Assembly (NCBI RefSeq): GCF_001424125.1
Contig: NZ_LMQI01000004.1
Coordinates: 572,202 to 636,201, forward strand
DNA: 64,000 bases
Direction: 5' to 3'
From: Cellulomonas sp. Leaf395
GTDB lineage: Bacteria; Actinomycetota; Actinomycetes; Actinomycetales; Cellulomonadaceae
Shown here: positions 10,045-17,734 of the stretch, piece by piece
Layout of the letters: each line of letters begins with the position of its first letter
How positions within the stretch are numbered: the stretch's first letter is position 1
The notes under the pieces: generated by a model
What the model was told of the DNA's origin: nothing
What the model saw: the letters and a program-made list of their open reading frames with translations, nothing else
Databases searched by the model: none
Program-made: the position numbers and the translations under genes

Positions 10045-10264
10045 CAGGGTGCCGGTCGGCGTCGCAGGATCACGCAGCCGATCCTCGCAGGCTCAGCGGC
10101 GCGCGATGTCGAGACCGTGATGCGCTGGCCGCAGGCGGACGTCCGCAGTCGACGGGCGGCAACGCCCGTTCCGGTCGTGCCAACACGCGACAACTACACC
10201 GATCAGATGGCGAATCCATAGCTCTGGCCATGCTCTTCGTGGCCGTCCCTGTGCACCACAACCG

Positions 10265-10783
10265 ATGCGGAGGAGACTCGAGGTTGTGAGTCATTCGCCA
10301 CGTCCTGCGGTCGAGGACAAGCCGCCTCCAGCGGGCGTGCTCAAGGTGATCAACCCGGCTGTCCGAGCCATCCTCCAGTCACGTCTGCACCGCGCCCTCA
10401 GCGGGAACCTGATGCTCCTGCACGTCACGGGCAGGAAGTCCGGCCGCGTCTACCTCATCCCCGTTGGTCGGTACCAGCACAACGGCCAACTGATCGCCTC
10501 GGCAGGAGGTCAGTGGCGGCGCAACCTGGCTGGAGGTGGCGATCTTGACGTGACACTCGACGGACGCCGGCGGCACGCCAACGGCGACCTGGTCGACGAC
10601 CCCCTGGAAGTGACCCAGATCTTCAGCGCGCTCCTGGCCCAGCTGGGGTTGAAGCGCGCACACAGACTGGCCCTGCAGCTCAATGTCGATCGAGCACCGA
10701 CTCTCGACGAGCTGCGGGGAGCGCTAGGAGACCGCCAGATCCTCCGGTTGACACTCCTCGAGACCCGAAGTCCGGTCGGTTAG
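10265..10783 (+). CDS. Nitroreductase/deazaflavin (F420)-dependent oxidoreductase-like protein (DUF385 type)
   Basis: A 172-residue protein with the split-barrel signature LHVTGRKSGRVYLIPVGRYQ, then SAGGQWRRNL and VTLDGRRRHANGDLV, typical of the Ddn/DUF385 family that uses cofactor F420 or related flavins. Substrate and reaction are unknown. A GTG at 10286 preceded by GGAGGAG may be the true start, giving 165 residues; the ATG at 10265 lies on top of that ribosome site, so the GTG is the better guess. It stands alone between unrelated genes, and nothing nearby explains its job. Confidence 0.7.
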   Translation: MRRRLEVVSHSPRPAVEDKPPPAGVLKVINPAVRAILQSRLHRALSGNLMLLHVTGRKSGRVYLIPVGRYQHNGQLIASAGGQWRRNLAGGGDLDVTLDGRRRHANGDLVDDPLEVTQIFSALLAQLGLKRAHRLALQLNVDRAPTLDELRGALGDRQILRLTLLETRSPVG

Positions 10784-10918
10784 TTCAGCGCAGAAGGACA
10801 CCAATCACAAGATGGCGCCGAACCTTCGCCGTCCTAGCCGAGACTCGGCAGCCATCCGCTCGGCACCGAGCATGGCGCACGCTGGCGCGGTCGTCGTCGG
10901 CCGGGAGGCGATGGCAAC

Positions 10919-10932
10919 GGAAAGCGCTTGCC
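10919..10932. promoter_or_regulatory. LacI-type operator upstream of the SDR/FAD/SGNH operon
   Basis: GGAAAGCGCTTGCC contains the AAGCGCTT palindrome also found at 2431-2438. It lies 79 bp before the SDR start, in a 227-bp gap otherwise free of recognisable features. Confidence 0.6.
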
Positions 10933-11010
10933 CCAACCCTCGTCGACATGGCACGATCGGGTGCGACGCGCAGGTCAGACGCGCGTCCCGCACACGGAGG
11001 TAGGGCAACG

Positions 11011-11769
11011 ATGCCGGCAGTCGCACTGGTCACCGGGGGTAATCGGGGGATCGGCCTCGGAATCACGCAGCGGCTGCTCGCCGACGGCTTCGCAGTCTCG
11101 ATCCTCGCCACCCGCGAGGAGCCGACCGAGCTGCTGGAGTCGCTGGACGCACCAGGCCGGGTCCGCTACGTGCGCGGCTCGGTGGCCGACCTCGAGGACC
11201 ACGCCCGGTTCGTCGACGATGCGGTCGAGGCGTGGGGCCGCCTCGACCTGCTGGTGAACAACGCCGGGGTCGCTCCCAGCGTGCGGGCAGATCTCCTCGA
11301 GGCCGGCGCCGAGAGCTTCGACCGGGTGCTCGGCATCAACCTGCGCGGCCCGTACTTCCTGACGCAGACGTTCGCGAACCGGGTCATCGCGCTCGGCGCC
11401 GACGTCCTTCCCCGGGCCACCGTGATCAACGTGTCGAGCATCTCCGCGACCACCGTCTCCACCAACCGCGGCGACTACTGCATCTCCAAGGCGGGCGTCG
11501 CCATGGCCACCCAGCTCTTCGCGGTGCGCTTGGCGCCCGAGGGGATCGTCGTCTACGAGGTGCGGCCCGGCGTGATCGCCACCGACATGACCGCGGGCGT
11601 CACCGAGAAGTACGACGCCCTGATCGCCGAGGGCCTCGCACCCATCAACCGCTGGGGTCGTCCGTCCGACGTCGCCGGTGCGGTGTCGATCCTGGCGTCC
11701 GGCCAGACCCCGTACTCCACCGGCGAGGTGTTCCACGTCGACGGCGGCATGCACATCCCGGTGCTGTGA
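11011..11769 (+). CDS. Short-chain dehydrogenase/reductase
   Basis: A 252-residue classical SDR: nucleotide-binding TGGNRGIG at residues 8-15, NNAGVAP at about 83-89, the catalytic Ser in INVSSIS, and Tyr156-x3-Lys160 (YCISK). The C-terminal segment PGVIATDMT is normal for the fold. The original frame extends upstream, but GGAGG 10 bp before the ATG at 11011 fixes the start. It is likely to oxidise or reduce a sugar or a related polyol. It is the first gene of a three-gene operon; its stop overlaps the FAD-oxidoreductase start (TGATG). Confidence 0.88.
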   Translation: MPAVALVTGGNRGIGLGITQRLLADGFAVSILATREEPTELLESLDAPGRVRYVRGSVADLEDHARFVDDAVEAWGRLDLLVNNAGVAPSVRADLLEAGAESFDRVLGINLRGPYFLTQTFANRVIALGADVLPRATVINVSSISATTVSTNRGDYCISKAGVAMATQLFAVRLAPEGIVVYEVRPGVIATDMTAGVTEKYDALIAEGLAPINRWGRPSDVAGAVSILASGQTPYSTGEVFHVDGGMHIPVL

Positions 11770-13787
11770 TGACGTCACTGCAGGGTGTCCCCGTCGTCAC
11801 CGTCAACACCGTCGTGGTCGGAACCGGCTCCGCCGGCTTCTGCGCGGCCGACCGCCTGTGGGAGCTGGGCCAGACGGACATCGTCATGGTCGCCGACAAG
11901 GTCAACGCCGGCTCGTCGCGCAACGCCGGCTCCGACAAGCAGACGTACTACAAGCTCACGCTCTCGGGCGGCGACGGCGACTCCGTGCGGGAGATGGCCG
12001 AGACGCTGTACTCCGGCGGGGCGATGGACGGCGACAACGCGCTCGCCGAGGCCGCCCTCTCCGCTCGCGGCTTCCTGCGCCTGTGCGACCTGGGCGTGCC
12101 GTTCCCGCAGAACCGGTACGGCGAGTTCATCGGCTACAAGACCGACCACGACCCGCGTCGTCGCGCCACGTCCGTCGGCCCGTACACCAGCCGGTCGATG
12201 GTCGAGCAGCTGGAGAAGAAGGTCCACCGCAACGGCACCCGCATCTACGACGAGTGCCGCGTGGTCGACGTGATCGTCGACGAGGGCGCGGTCGCCGGGC
12301 TGCTGGTGCTGCGGACGGACGTGCCGCACGACGGTGCCGAGAGCCCGTTCCTGCTGTTCCGGTGCACCAACATCGTCTACGCGACGGGCGGCCCCGCCGG
12401 GATGTACGCCACGCGCGTCTTCCCCAACGGCCAGTGGGGTGCGTCCGGGGCGGCGTACCGCGCGGGCGTGCACGGCAAGAACCTCACCGAGTGGCAGTTC
12501 GGGCTGGCCTCGACGCACCCGCGCTGGAACGTCTCGGGCACGTACATGCAGGTCATCCCCACCTTCATCTCGACGGATGCCGACGGTGGCGACGAGCGCG
12601 AGTTCCTGACGGAGGCGATCCCCGACTACGGGCAGCTGATGTCGCTGGTGTTCCTCAAGGGCTACCAGTGGCCGTTCGACATCCGGAAGGCCGTCGACGG
12701 TTCGTCGCTGATCGACCTGCTGGTCTACCGCGAGACCGTCCTGCGCGGTCGGCGGGTGTTCCTCGACTTCCGTCGCAACCCCGTGCACGAGTCCTTCGAC
12801 CCGTCGGCGCTCAGCCCTGAGGCCTACGAGTACCTCGACCGCGCGGGTGTTCTCTTCGGCACGCCCATCGAGCGGCTGCGGCGCATGAACGAGCCCGCGT
12901 ACCAGTTCTACCTGGGCAAGAACCCGTACGTGGACCTCGAGACGACGATGCTCGAGGTCGACGTGTGCGCGCAGCACAACAACGGCGGGCTCGTGGTCGA
13001 CGCCTGGTGGCAGTCGAACATCGAGGGCTTCTTCCCGGTCGGCGAGGCAGGCGGCGCGCACGGGGTCTACCGGCCCGGGGGCGCGGCGCTGAACAGCGGG
13101 CAGGTGGGCGCCACGCGGGCGGCGCAGTTCATCGCGGCGCGGCGGGGTGCTTCCCCGCGGGAGTTCGACGAGGCCGCGGCGCCGGTGCTCGCCGCCGCGA
13201 CCGCTCTGGTCGCTGCCGCGTCGGAGCGCGCTGCCTCGGGGATCCCTGACAACACGGGCGACCTGCTGCGCGAGGTGCAGGTGCTCATGAGCGCCAAGGC
13301 CGGCCCGGTGCGCTCCGCGGAGTCGATCAAGGAGGCGCTGGTCCAGGTCCACGAGTGGCTGTCGACCTACGAGGCGACCGTCTCGGCGGACGCCTCCTCG
13401 CGCCGCTCCATCAACCGGACGTTCCTGGTCCGCGACATCCTGACCAGCGCCTACGTGTACCTCTCCGCGATGGCCGACTACGTGGCGCACGGCGGTCGCT
13501 CGCGCGGCTCGGTTCTCTACACCGACCCGTCCGGGAGCATCCCGCACGGCCTCACGGAGCTGCCCGACGTCTTCACGTTCACGCTCGACGGCGGCGCGCT
13601 GGACGACGAGGTGCAGGAGACGTCGTGGGTCCCGGCCGACGGCTTCGTCCCCGTGGTCCCGCGTGCGGAGGGCGACCCCGCCGGCGAGCCGGTGTTCCGC
13701 TGGCGTCCCCGCCGACCGATCCCCGAGGACGACGACTTTTTCGAGAACGTCTGGCGCGAGTTCCGCGAGCACGGGAACATCCACTGA
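11769..13787 (+). CDS. FAD-dependent oxidoreductase of the fumarate reductase/aspartate oxidase superfamily
   Basis: A 672-residue flavoprotein. The dinucleotide-binding GTGSAG is at residues 18-23, after which NAGSSRNAGSDKQTYY replaces the usual succinate-dehydrogenase pattern; IVYATGGPAGMY is the second FAD contact and GEAGGAHGVYRPGGAALNSGQVGATRAAQF is spread over the C-terminal FAD contact (key residues Gly-Glu-Ala-Gly, His-Gly, Arg-Pro-Gly-Gly). No signal peptide or membrane segment is seen, and no iron-sulphur or cytochrome partner is encoded nearby, so it is probably a soluble dehydrogenase or oxidase, not a respiratory fumarate reductase. Coupled by TGATG to the SDR before and the SGNH esterase after. 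Substrate unknown. Confidence 0.75.
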   Translation: MTSLQGVPVVTVNTVVVGTGSAGFCAADRLWELGQTDIVMVADKVNAGSSRNAGSDKQTYYKLTLSGGDGDSVREMAETLYSGGAMDGDNALAEAALSARGFLRLCDLGVPFPQNRYGEFIGYKTDHDPRRRATSVGPYTSRSMVEQLEKKVHRNGTRIYDECRVVDVIVDEGAVAGLLVLRTDVPHDGAESPFLLFRCTNIVYATGGPAGMYATRVFPNGQWGASGAAYRAGVHGKNLTEWQFGLASTHPRWNVSGTYMQVIPTFISTDADGGDEREFLTEAIPDYGQLMSLVFLKGYQWPFDIRKAVDGSSLIDLLVYRETVLRGRRVFLDFRRNPVHESFDPSALSPEAYEYLDRAGVLFGTPIERLRRMNEPAYQFYLGKNPYVDLETTMLEVDVCAQHNNGGLVVDAWWQSNIEGFFPVGEAGGAHGVYRPGGAALNSGQVGATRAAQFIAARRGASPREFDEAAAPVLAAATALVAAASERAASGIPDNTGDLLREVQVLMSAKAGPVRSAESIKEALVQVHEWLSTYEATVSADASSRRSINRTFLVRDILTSAYVYLSAMADYVAHGGRSRGSVLYTDPSGSIPHGLTELPDVFTFTLDGGALDDEVQETSWVPADGFVPVVPRAEGDPAGEPVFRWRPRRPIPEDDDFFENVWREFREHGNIH

Positions 13788-14935
13788 TGCGCATCGCCCT
13801 GCCGGACCCCCGCGTCGAGATCCGCGGGGCGGCGTGGCTCGAGGAGACTCCTTCCGGGGTGCTGCCGCACCGGCTGCCGGCCTGGGTGCGACCCCAGCTC
13901 CCCGACGACTTCATGGCCATGGTCGAGTCGCAGCCCTCCGGCGTCCGGCTGCGGCTGCGGACCGCCGCACGCTCCGCGCGGCTCGACGTCCAGGTGCACC
14001 GCGTCGCCGTCGACCCGGCGCCGCCCGGTCCGGGCCAGCCGTACGACGTCCTCGTCGACGGTGTCTCCGTCCCTCAGGCGGAGGGAATCGCGTCGCAGGC
14101 CGGCGTCATCGCGCTCGACCCGATCGCCGGGACGGTCATCGAGCGTCCGGGGCCACCGGGCGTCGTGGACCTCGCGCTCGGTGGCGACGGCACCGTCGAG
14201 CGCGACGTCGAGATCTGGCTTCCCCCGGGGGAGACCACGCGGCTCGTCGCCCTGACCACCGACGCGCCCGTGTCGGCACCGGGCGCGGTGGATGCCCCTC
14301 GCTGGGTCCACCACGGCTCGTCGATCAGCCACGGCGCCGGTGCCGCGTCGGCGCTCGGTGCGTGGCCCGTGGTCGCAGCCCGGATCGCCGGCCTTGACCT
14401 GGTCAACCTCGGCTTCTCCGGCAACGCGGTGCTCGACCCGTTCGTCGCGCGGGCGATCCGCGACCAGCCCGCCGACCTGATCACGCTCAAGCTGGGCATC
14501 AACGTGGTGAACCACGACGCGCTGCACCTGCGCGCCTTCGCCCCCGCGGTGCACGGGTTCCTCGACACGATCCGCGACGGTCACCCGACCACACCGCTGG
14601 TCCTGGTCTCGCCTCTCCTCTGCCCGTTGGTCGAGACCACCCCCGGTCCGACGTCGCTCGACCCGGCCGACCCGACGGTCTTCCGCACCACCGGCCACCC
14701 GTCCGAGGTCGCCGACGGCAAGCTGACCCTGACCGAGATCCGCCCCGTGCTGCGCGCGGTCGTCGACGCTCGCGCGGACAGCGCACTGACGTACGTTGAC
14801 GGCACGACCCTCTACGGCTGGTCCGACTCGGACGACCTGCCGATGCGCGACCTGATGCACCCGGACGCGGATGCCCACCGGCTGATCGGGACGCGGTTCG
14901 CCGCGGTCGTCCGGCGGCTGGTGAATCCGGTCTAG
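13787..14935 (+). CDS. SGNH/GDSL-family hydrolase (probable carbohydrate esterase)
   Basis: A 382-residue protein with an N-terminal beta-rich domain (about 1-165) and a C-terminal SGNH hydrolase domain. The blocks are clear: GSSISHG at 177-183 (nucleophile probably Ser179), LGFSGNAVLD, LKLGINVVNH, and Asp355-x-x-His358 in RDLMHP. This organisation matches intracellular acyl or acetyl esterases acting on sugars. It is the last gene of the SDR-FAD operon (TGATG start overlap), so it may remove an ester group from the same substrate. Its TAG stop shares the tetranucleotide CTAG with the stop of the converging HAD gene. Confidence 0.8.
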   Translation: MRIALPDPRVEIRGAAWLEETPSGVLPHRLPAWVRPQLPDDFMAMVESQPSGVRLRLRTAARSARLDVQVHRVAVDPAPPGPGQPYDVLVDGVSVPQAEGIASQAGVIALDPIAGTVIERPGPPGVVDLALGGDGTVERDVEIWLPPGETTRLVALTTDAPVSAPGAVDAPRWVHHGSSISHGAGAASALGAWPVVAARIAGLDLVNLGFSGNAVLDPFVARAIRDQPADLITLKLGINVVNHDALHLRAFAPAVHGFLDTIRDGHPTTPLVLVSPLLCPLVETTPGPTSLDPADPTVFRTTGHPSEVADGKLTLTEIRPVLRAVVDARADSALTYVDGTTLYGWSDSDDLPMRDLMHPDADAHRLIGTRFAAVVRRLVNPV

Positions 14936-15396
14936 CCGACGAACCGAAGCACGTCGGTCGCGGCATCCGACAGCGCCGGAATCTCGGCGTCCACGATCAC
15001 CTGCGGAACCGGCAGGTCCAGCGGAACCGGGAGGTCCAGCCGGCGGAAGCGGCCCTCGACACGTCGGCGGAGGTTGGCCGTCACCAGCGCCCACCGGCCG
15101 GGCTCCAGAGCGTGCAGCAACCGGTCCACGCCGGCGAACGACTCGTACTGCCCCTCGCGCACGTCGTCGTCCTCCAGGCGCTGGAAGTATTCGAGCGCGT
15201 CCGCCCGGTCCGCCTGCGGGAGGAAGTGGGCCGCCGTCTCGACGGGCCGCGTCCGCAGCGCGACGGAGTAGGCCTCGTCACCGTCCAGTCCGAATCGGAC
15301 CGCCCACGTAGACCAGATTCCCCGCTGGTTGGCGACCGCGTCGACGAGGGTGCCGTCGACGTCGAAGAGCACGGCTGTCTCGGCGGGTGCGGGCAC
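14932..15396 (-). pseudogene. C-terminally truncated HAD-family hydrolase
   Basis: A 154-residue HAD-like protein from a GTG start. Motif I is intact (LFDVDGTLVD, residues 9-18) and motif II-like VTAN is present, but the protein stops where motif III (Lys) and motif IV (the Gly-Asp acidic pair) should follow; the last part, DAEIPALSDAATDVLRF, looks like a degenerate version of the missing region. HAD phosphatases of this type are usually 210-240 residues. It begins 33 bp after the sugar isomerase gene on the same strand, so it may be transcribed with it, but it is probably catalytically dead. The stop overlaps the SGNH stop in CTAG. Confidence 0.6.
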
Positions 15397-15429
15397 AGCC
15401 GATGACGCTATCGGCGGGAGAGGCTGTGA

Positions 15430-16347
15430 TCAGAGGTGGGGGAGGACCAACCGCACGTACCGGTCCGCGAGCGTCGCGACCGTCTCGTCGCCCGGGGTGT
15501 CCCAGACGGACTGGTTGAAGATCTCCACCTCGACGTCACCGGCGTACCCGGTCTGGGCCACCCACCGCGTGATCGTCGCGAAGTCGATGTACCCGTCGCC
15601 CACGTGCCCGCGGGACAGCAGAGCGTCGGTCGCCAGCGGGAGCGTCCAGTCGCACACCTGGTAGTTCGCGATCCGGCCGGCTGCGCCGGCGCGGGCGATC
15701 TGCCGCTGCAGGTCCGGGTCCCACCACACGTGGTATGTGTCGACGACGACGCCGACGACGTCCGCCGGGTACGGCTCCGCGATGTCGAGCGCCTGGCCGA
15801 GCGTCGAGATGACCGCCCGGTCCGCCGCGAAGATCGGGTGCAGCGGCTCCAGGACGAGCCGGACACCGTGCCCGGCCGCGAACGGCGCGAGCTCCCCGAT
15901 GCGGTCCGCCACCCGTCGGCGTGCGCCGACGATGTCGCGCCCGTCCGTCCCGGGCAGAGCCGGTCCGCCCGGCGCGCTCGCAGCCGGTAGGCCGCCGACG
16001 ACCATGATCAGCTCGCGCGTGCCGAGCGTCGCCGCCTCGACGATCGCGCGACGGTTGTCGTCGAGCGCCGCCGCCGCGGCCGCGTCGTCGTCCGCGGTGA
16101 GGAACCCGCCGCGGCACAGCGACGAGACCCGCAGGCCGGCGTCGGCGATGATCCGGGCCGACTCGGCGACACCGGCCTCCTGCACGCGGTCGCGCCACAC
16201 GCCGATGGCGGGAAGCCCCGCGCGCACGGCGCCGTCGACGGCCTCGCGCAGGGTCCACGACTTCGTCGTCGCCGTGTTGAGCGACAGCCGCGTCAGGTCC
16301 GTCCCCGCCGGGGTCACCGTCGGCTCCGTGGTCGTCTGGGTGGTCAC
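15430..16347 (-). CDS. Sugar phosphate isomerase/epimerase-like TIM-barrel protein
   Basis: A 305-residue member of the xylose isomerase-like (AP endonuclease 2) TIM-barrel superfamily. Metal-binding residues appear as Glu167 (LVLEPLHP), Asp203 and His206 (DTYHVWWDPD), and Glu275 (VEIFNQS). Relatives include inosose dehydratases/isomerases, keto-sugar epimerases and enzymes that cleave 3-keto-glycosides. The GTG start at 16347 overlaps the stop of the Gfo/Idh gene (GTGA), so the two are translationally coupled and very probably act in the same pathway. Exact reaction unknown. Confidence 0.82.
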   Translation of the reverse strand: MTTQTTTEPTVTPAGTDLTRLSLNTATTKSWTLREAVDGAVRAGLPAIGVWRDRVQEAGVAESARIIADAGLRVSSLCRGGFLTADDDAAAAAALDDNRRAIVEAATLGTRELIMVVGGLPAASAPGGPALPGTDGRDIVGARRRVADRIGELAPFAAGHGVRLVLEPLHPIFAADRAVISTLGQALDIAEPYPADVVGVVVDTYHVWWDPDLQRQIARAGAAGRIANYQVCDWTLPLATDALLSRGHVGDGYIDFATITRWVAQTGYAGDVEVEIFNQSVWDTPGDETVATLADRYVRLVLPHL

Positions 16348-17507
16348 AGCGTGATCGTCGGGACGTCGAGACGACGGCCCTCCGCCGACGACTGCAGGCC
16401 CAGCTCGGCGAGCTGCACGCCGCGCGCGGCCGACAGCAGGTCGAAGCGGTGGGTGCGCCCGGCGACGACGTCGCGCAGGAACTCCTCCCACTGCAGCTTG
16501 AAGCCGTTGTCCAGGTCACCGTTCGCCGGAACCTCGAGCCACTGCTCGCGGAACGACTCGGTGACCGGCAGGTCCGGGTTCCACACGGGCTTCGGGGTGT
16601 GTGCCCGCTGCTGGGCCACGCACTTGTTCAACCCGGCGACCGCCGAGCCGTGCGTGCCGTCGATCTGGAACTCGACCAGCTCGTCGCGGTACACGCGGAC
16701 GGCCCAGGACGAGTTGATCTGCGCGACCACGGGGTCGCCGCCGGGCGTCTCGATCTCGAAGATGCCGTACGCCGCGTCGTCGGCGGTGGCGTCGTACGCC
16801 GCTCCGCGCTCGTCCCAGCGCGTCGGGATGTGCGTCGCGGTCTGCGCGTTCACCGTCTTGACCGTGCCGAGGATGCCCTCCAGCACGTAGTTCCAGTGGC
16901 AGAACATGTCGACGACGATGCCGCCGCCGTCCTCCTTGCGGTAGTTCCAGCTGGGGCGCTGGGCCTCCTGGCCGTCACCCTCGAACACCCAGTATCCGAA
17001 CTCGCCGCGCAGCGACAGGATCCGGCCGAAGAAGCCCTCGTCCACGAGCCGGCGCAGCTTGACCAGGCCCGGCAGGTACAGCTTGTCGTGCACGACGCCC
17101 GCAGTGACGCCAGTGCTCTCGCGGAGCCGAGCGAGATCGATCGCCTCCGCCAGCGTCTCGGCCGTCGGCTTCTCCGTGAAGATGTGCTTGCCGGCCTTCA
17201 TCGCCGCCGTCAGCGCCGAGTACCGACGGCTGGTCACCTGCGCGTCGAAGTAGATGTCGACGGTGGGGTCGTTGATCACCGAGTCGGCGTCGGTGGTCCA
17301 GTGCTCCACGCCGTGCAGCTCCGCCAGCTCGCGGACCTTGTCCGCGTTGCGGCCGATGAGGATCGGCTCCACCTGGACGCGCGTACCGTCCTCGAGCGTG
17401 ACGCCGCCCTGGTCGCGGATCGACAGGATCGAGCGGACGAGGTGCTGGCGGTAGCCCATCCGGCCGGTGATGCCGTTCATCCCGATGCGCAGGGTGCGGG
17501 TCGTCAT
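16344..17507 (-). CDS. Gfo/Idh/MocA-family oxidoreductase
   Basis: A 387-residue dehydrogenase with an N-terminal Rossmann fold (RIGMNGITGRMGYRQ, a variant of the usual Gly-x-Gly-x-x-Gly) and EKP at residues 112-114 carrying the catalytic lysine. The C-terminal domain holds GGGIVVDMFCHWNYVLE, where the family's catalytic histidine area lies. It differs clearly from the Gfo/Idh protein at 1275-2390. First gene of a minus-strand operon followed by the sugar isomerase and the truncated HAD. A near-perfect LacI operator is 42-57 bp upstream of the ATG. Confidence 0.85.
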   Translation of the reverse strand: MTTRTLRIGMNGITGRMGYRQHLVRSILSIRDQGGVTLEDGTRVQVEPILIGRNADKVRELAELHGVEHWTTDADSVINDPTVDIYFDAQVTSRRYSALTAAMKAGKHIFTEKPTAETLAEAIDLARLRESTGVTAGVVHDKLYLPGLVKLRRLVDEGFFGRILSLRGEFGYWVFEGDGQEAQRPSWNYRKEDGGGIVVDMFCHWNYVLEGILGTVKTVNAQTATHIPTRWDERGAAYDATADDAAYGIFEIETPGGDPVVAQINSSWAVRVYRDELVEFQIDGTHGSAVAGLNKCVAQQRAHTPKPVWNPDLPVTESFREQWLEVPANGDLDNGFKLQWEEFLRDVVAGRTHRFDLLSAARGVQLAELGLQSSAEGRRLDVPTITL

Positions 17508-17548
17508 GAGTGCTCCGAGTGTTCTGGACCGCGGTGTCGGTCGGAGTG

Positions 17549-17564
17549 TGGAATGCGCTTTCCA
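17549..17564. promoter_or_regulatory. LacI-type operator TGGAATGCGCTTTCCA
   Basis: A 16-bp site with perfectly symmetrical outer arms TGGAA/TTCCA and a GCGC centre; only one symmetric pair breaks the palindrome. It is 42 bp upstream of the Gfo/Idh gene. Confidence 0.65.
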
Positions 17565-17734
17565 GCGTAGGGACCGGAGCGATGCTACGTCAAGGCCTCG
17601 AAACCAAGTGCTGCGTGTCCCCGCCGCCGTCGAACCTTGCCCACGGCCCGGCATGGCGTGTCAGCGGGTCGTCCAGGGCGGCGGGTACCCCCGTCGCCCA
17701 GGAGGCAGGCCATGCCCGTCGCCCTGTCGGCCGG

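Noticed and set aside
4058..13784. Long open frames antisense to rhaI-rhaD and to the FAD oxidoreductase (up to about 800 codons)
   Set aside because: High GC at third codon positions keeps the opposite strand free of stops; the antisense translations are Arg/Gly/Val-rich with no domains.
11769..13787. Respiratory fumarate reductase or succinate dehydrogenase flavoprotein
   Set aside because: No iron-sulphur or membrane-anchor subunit genes nearby, and the FAD-linking region does not match.
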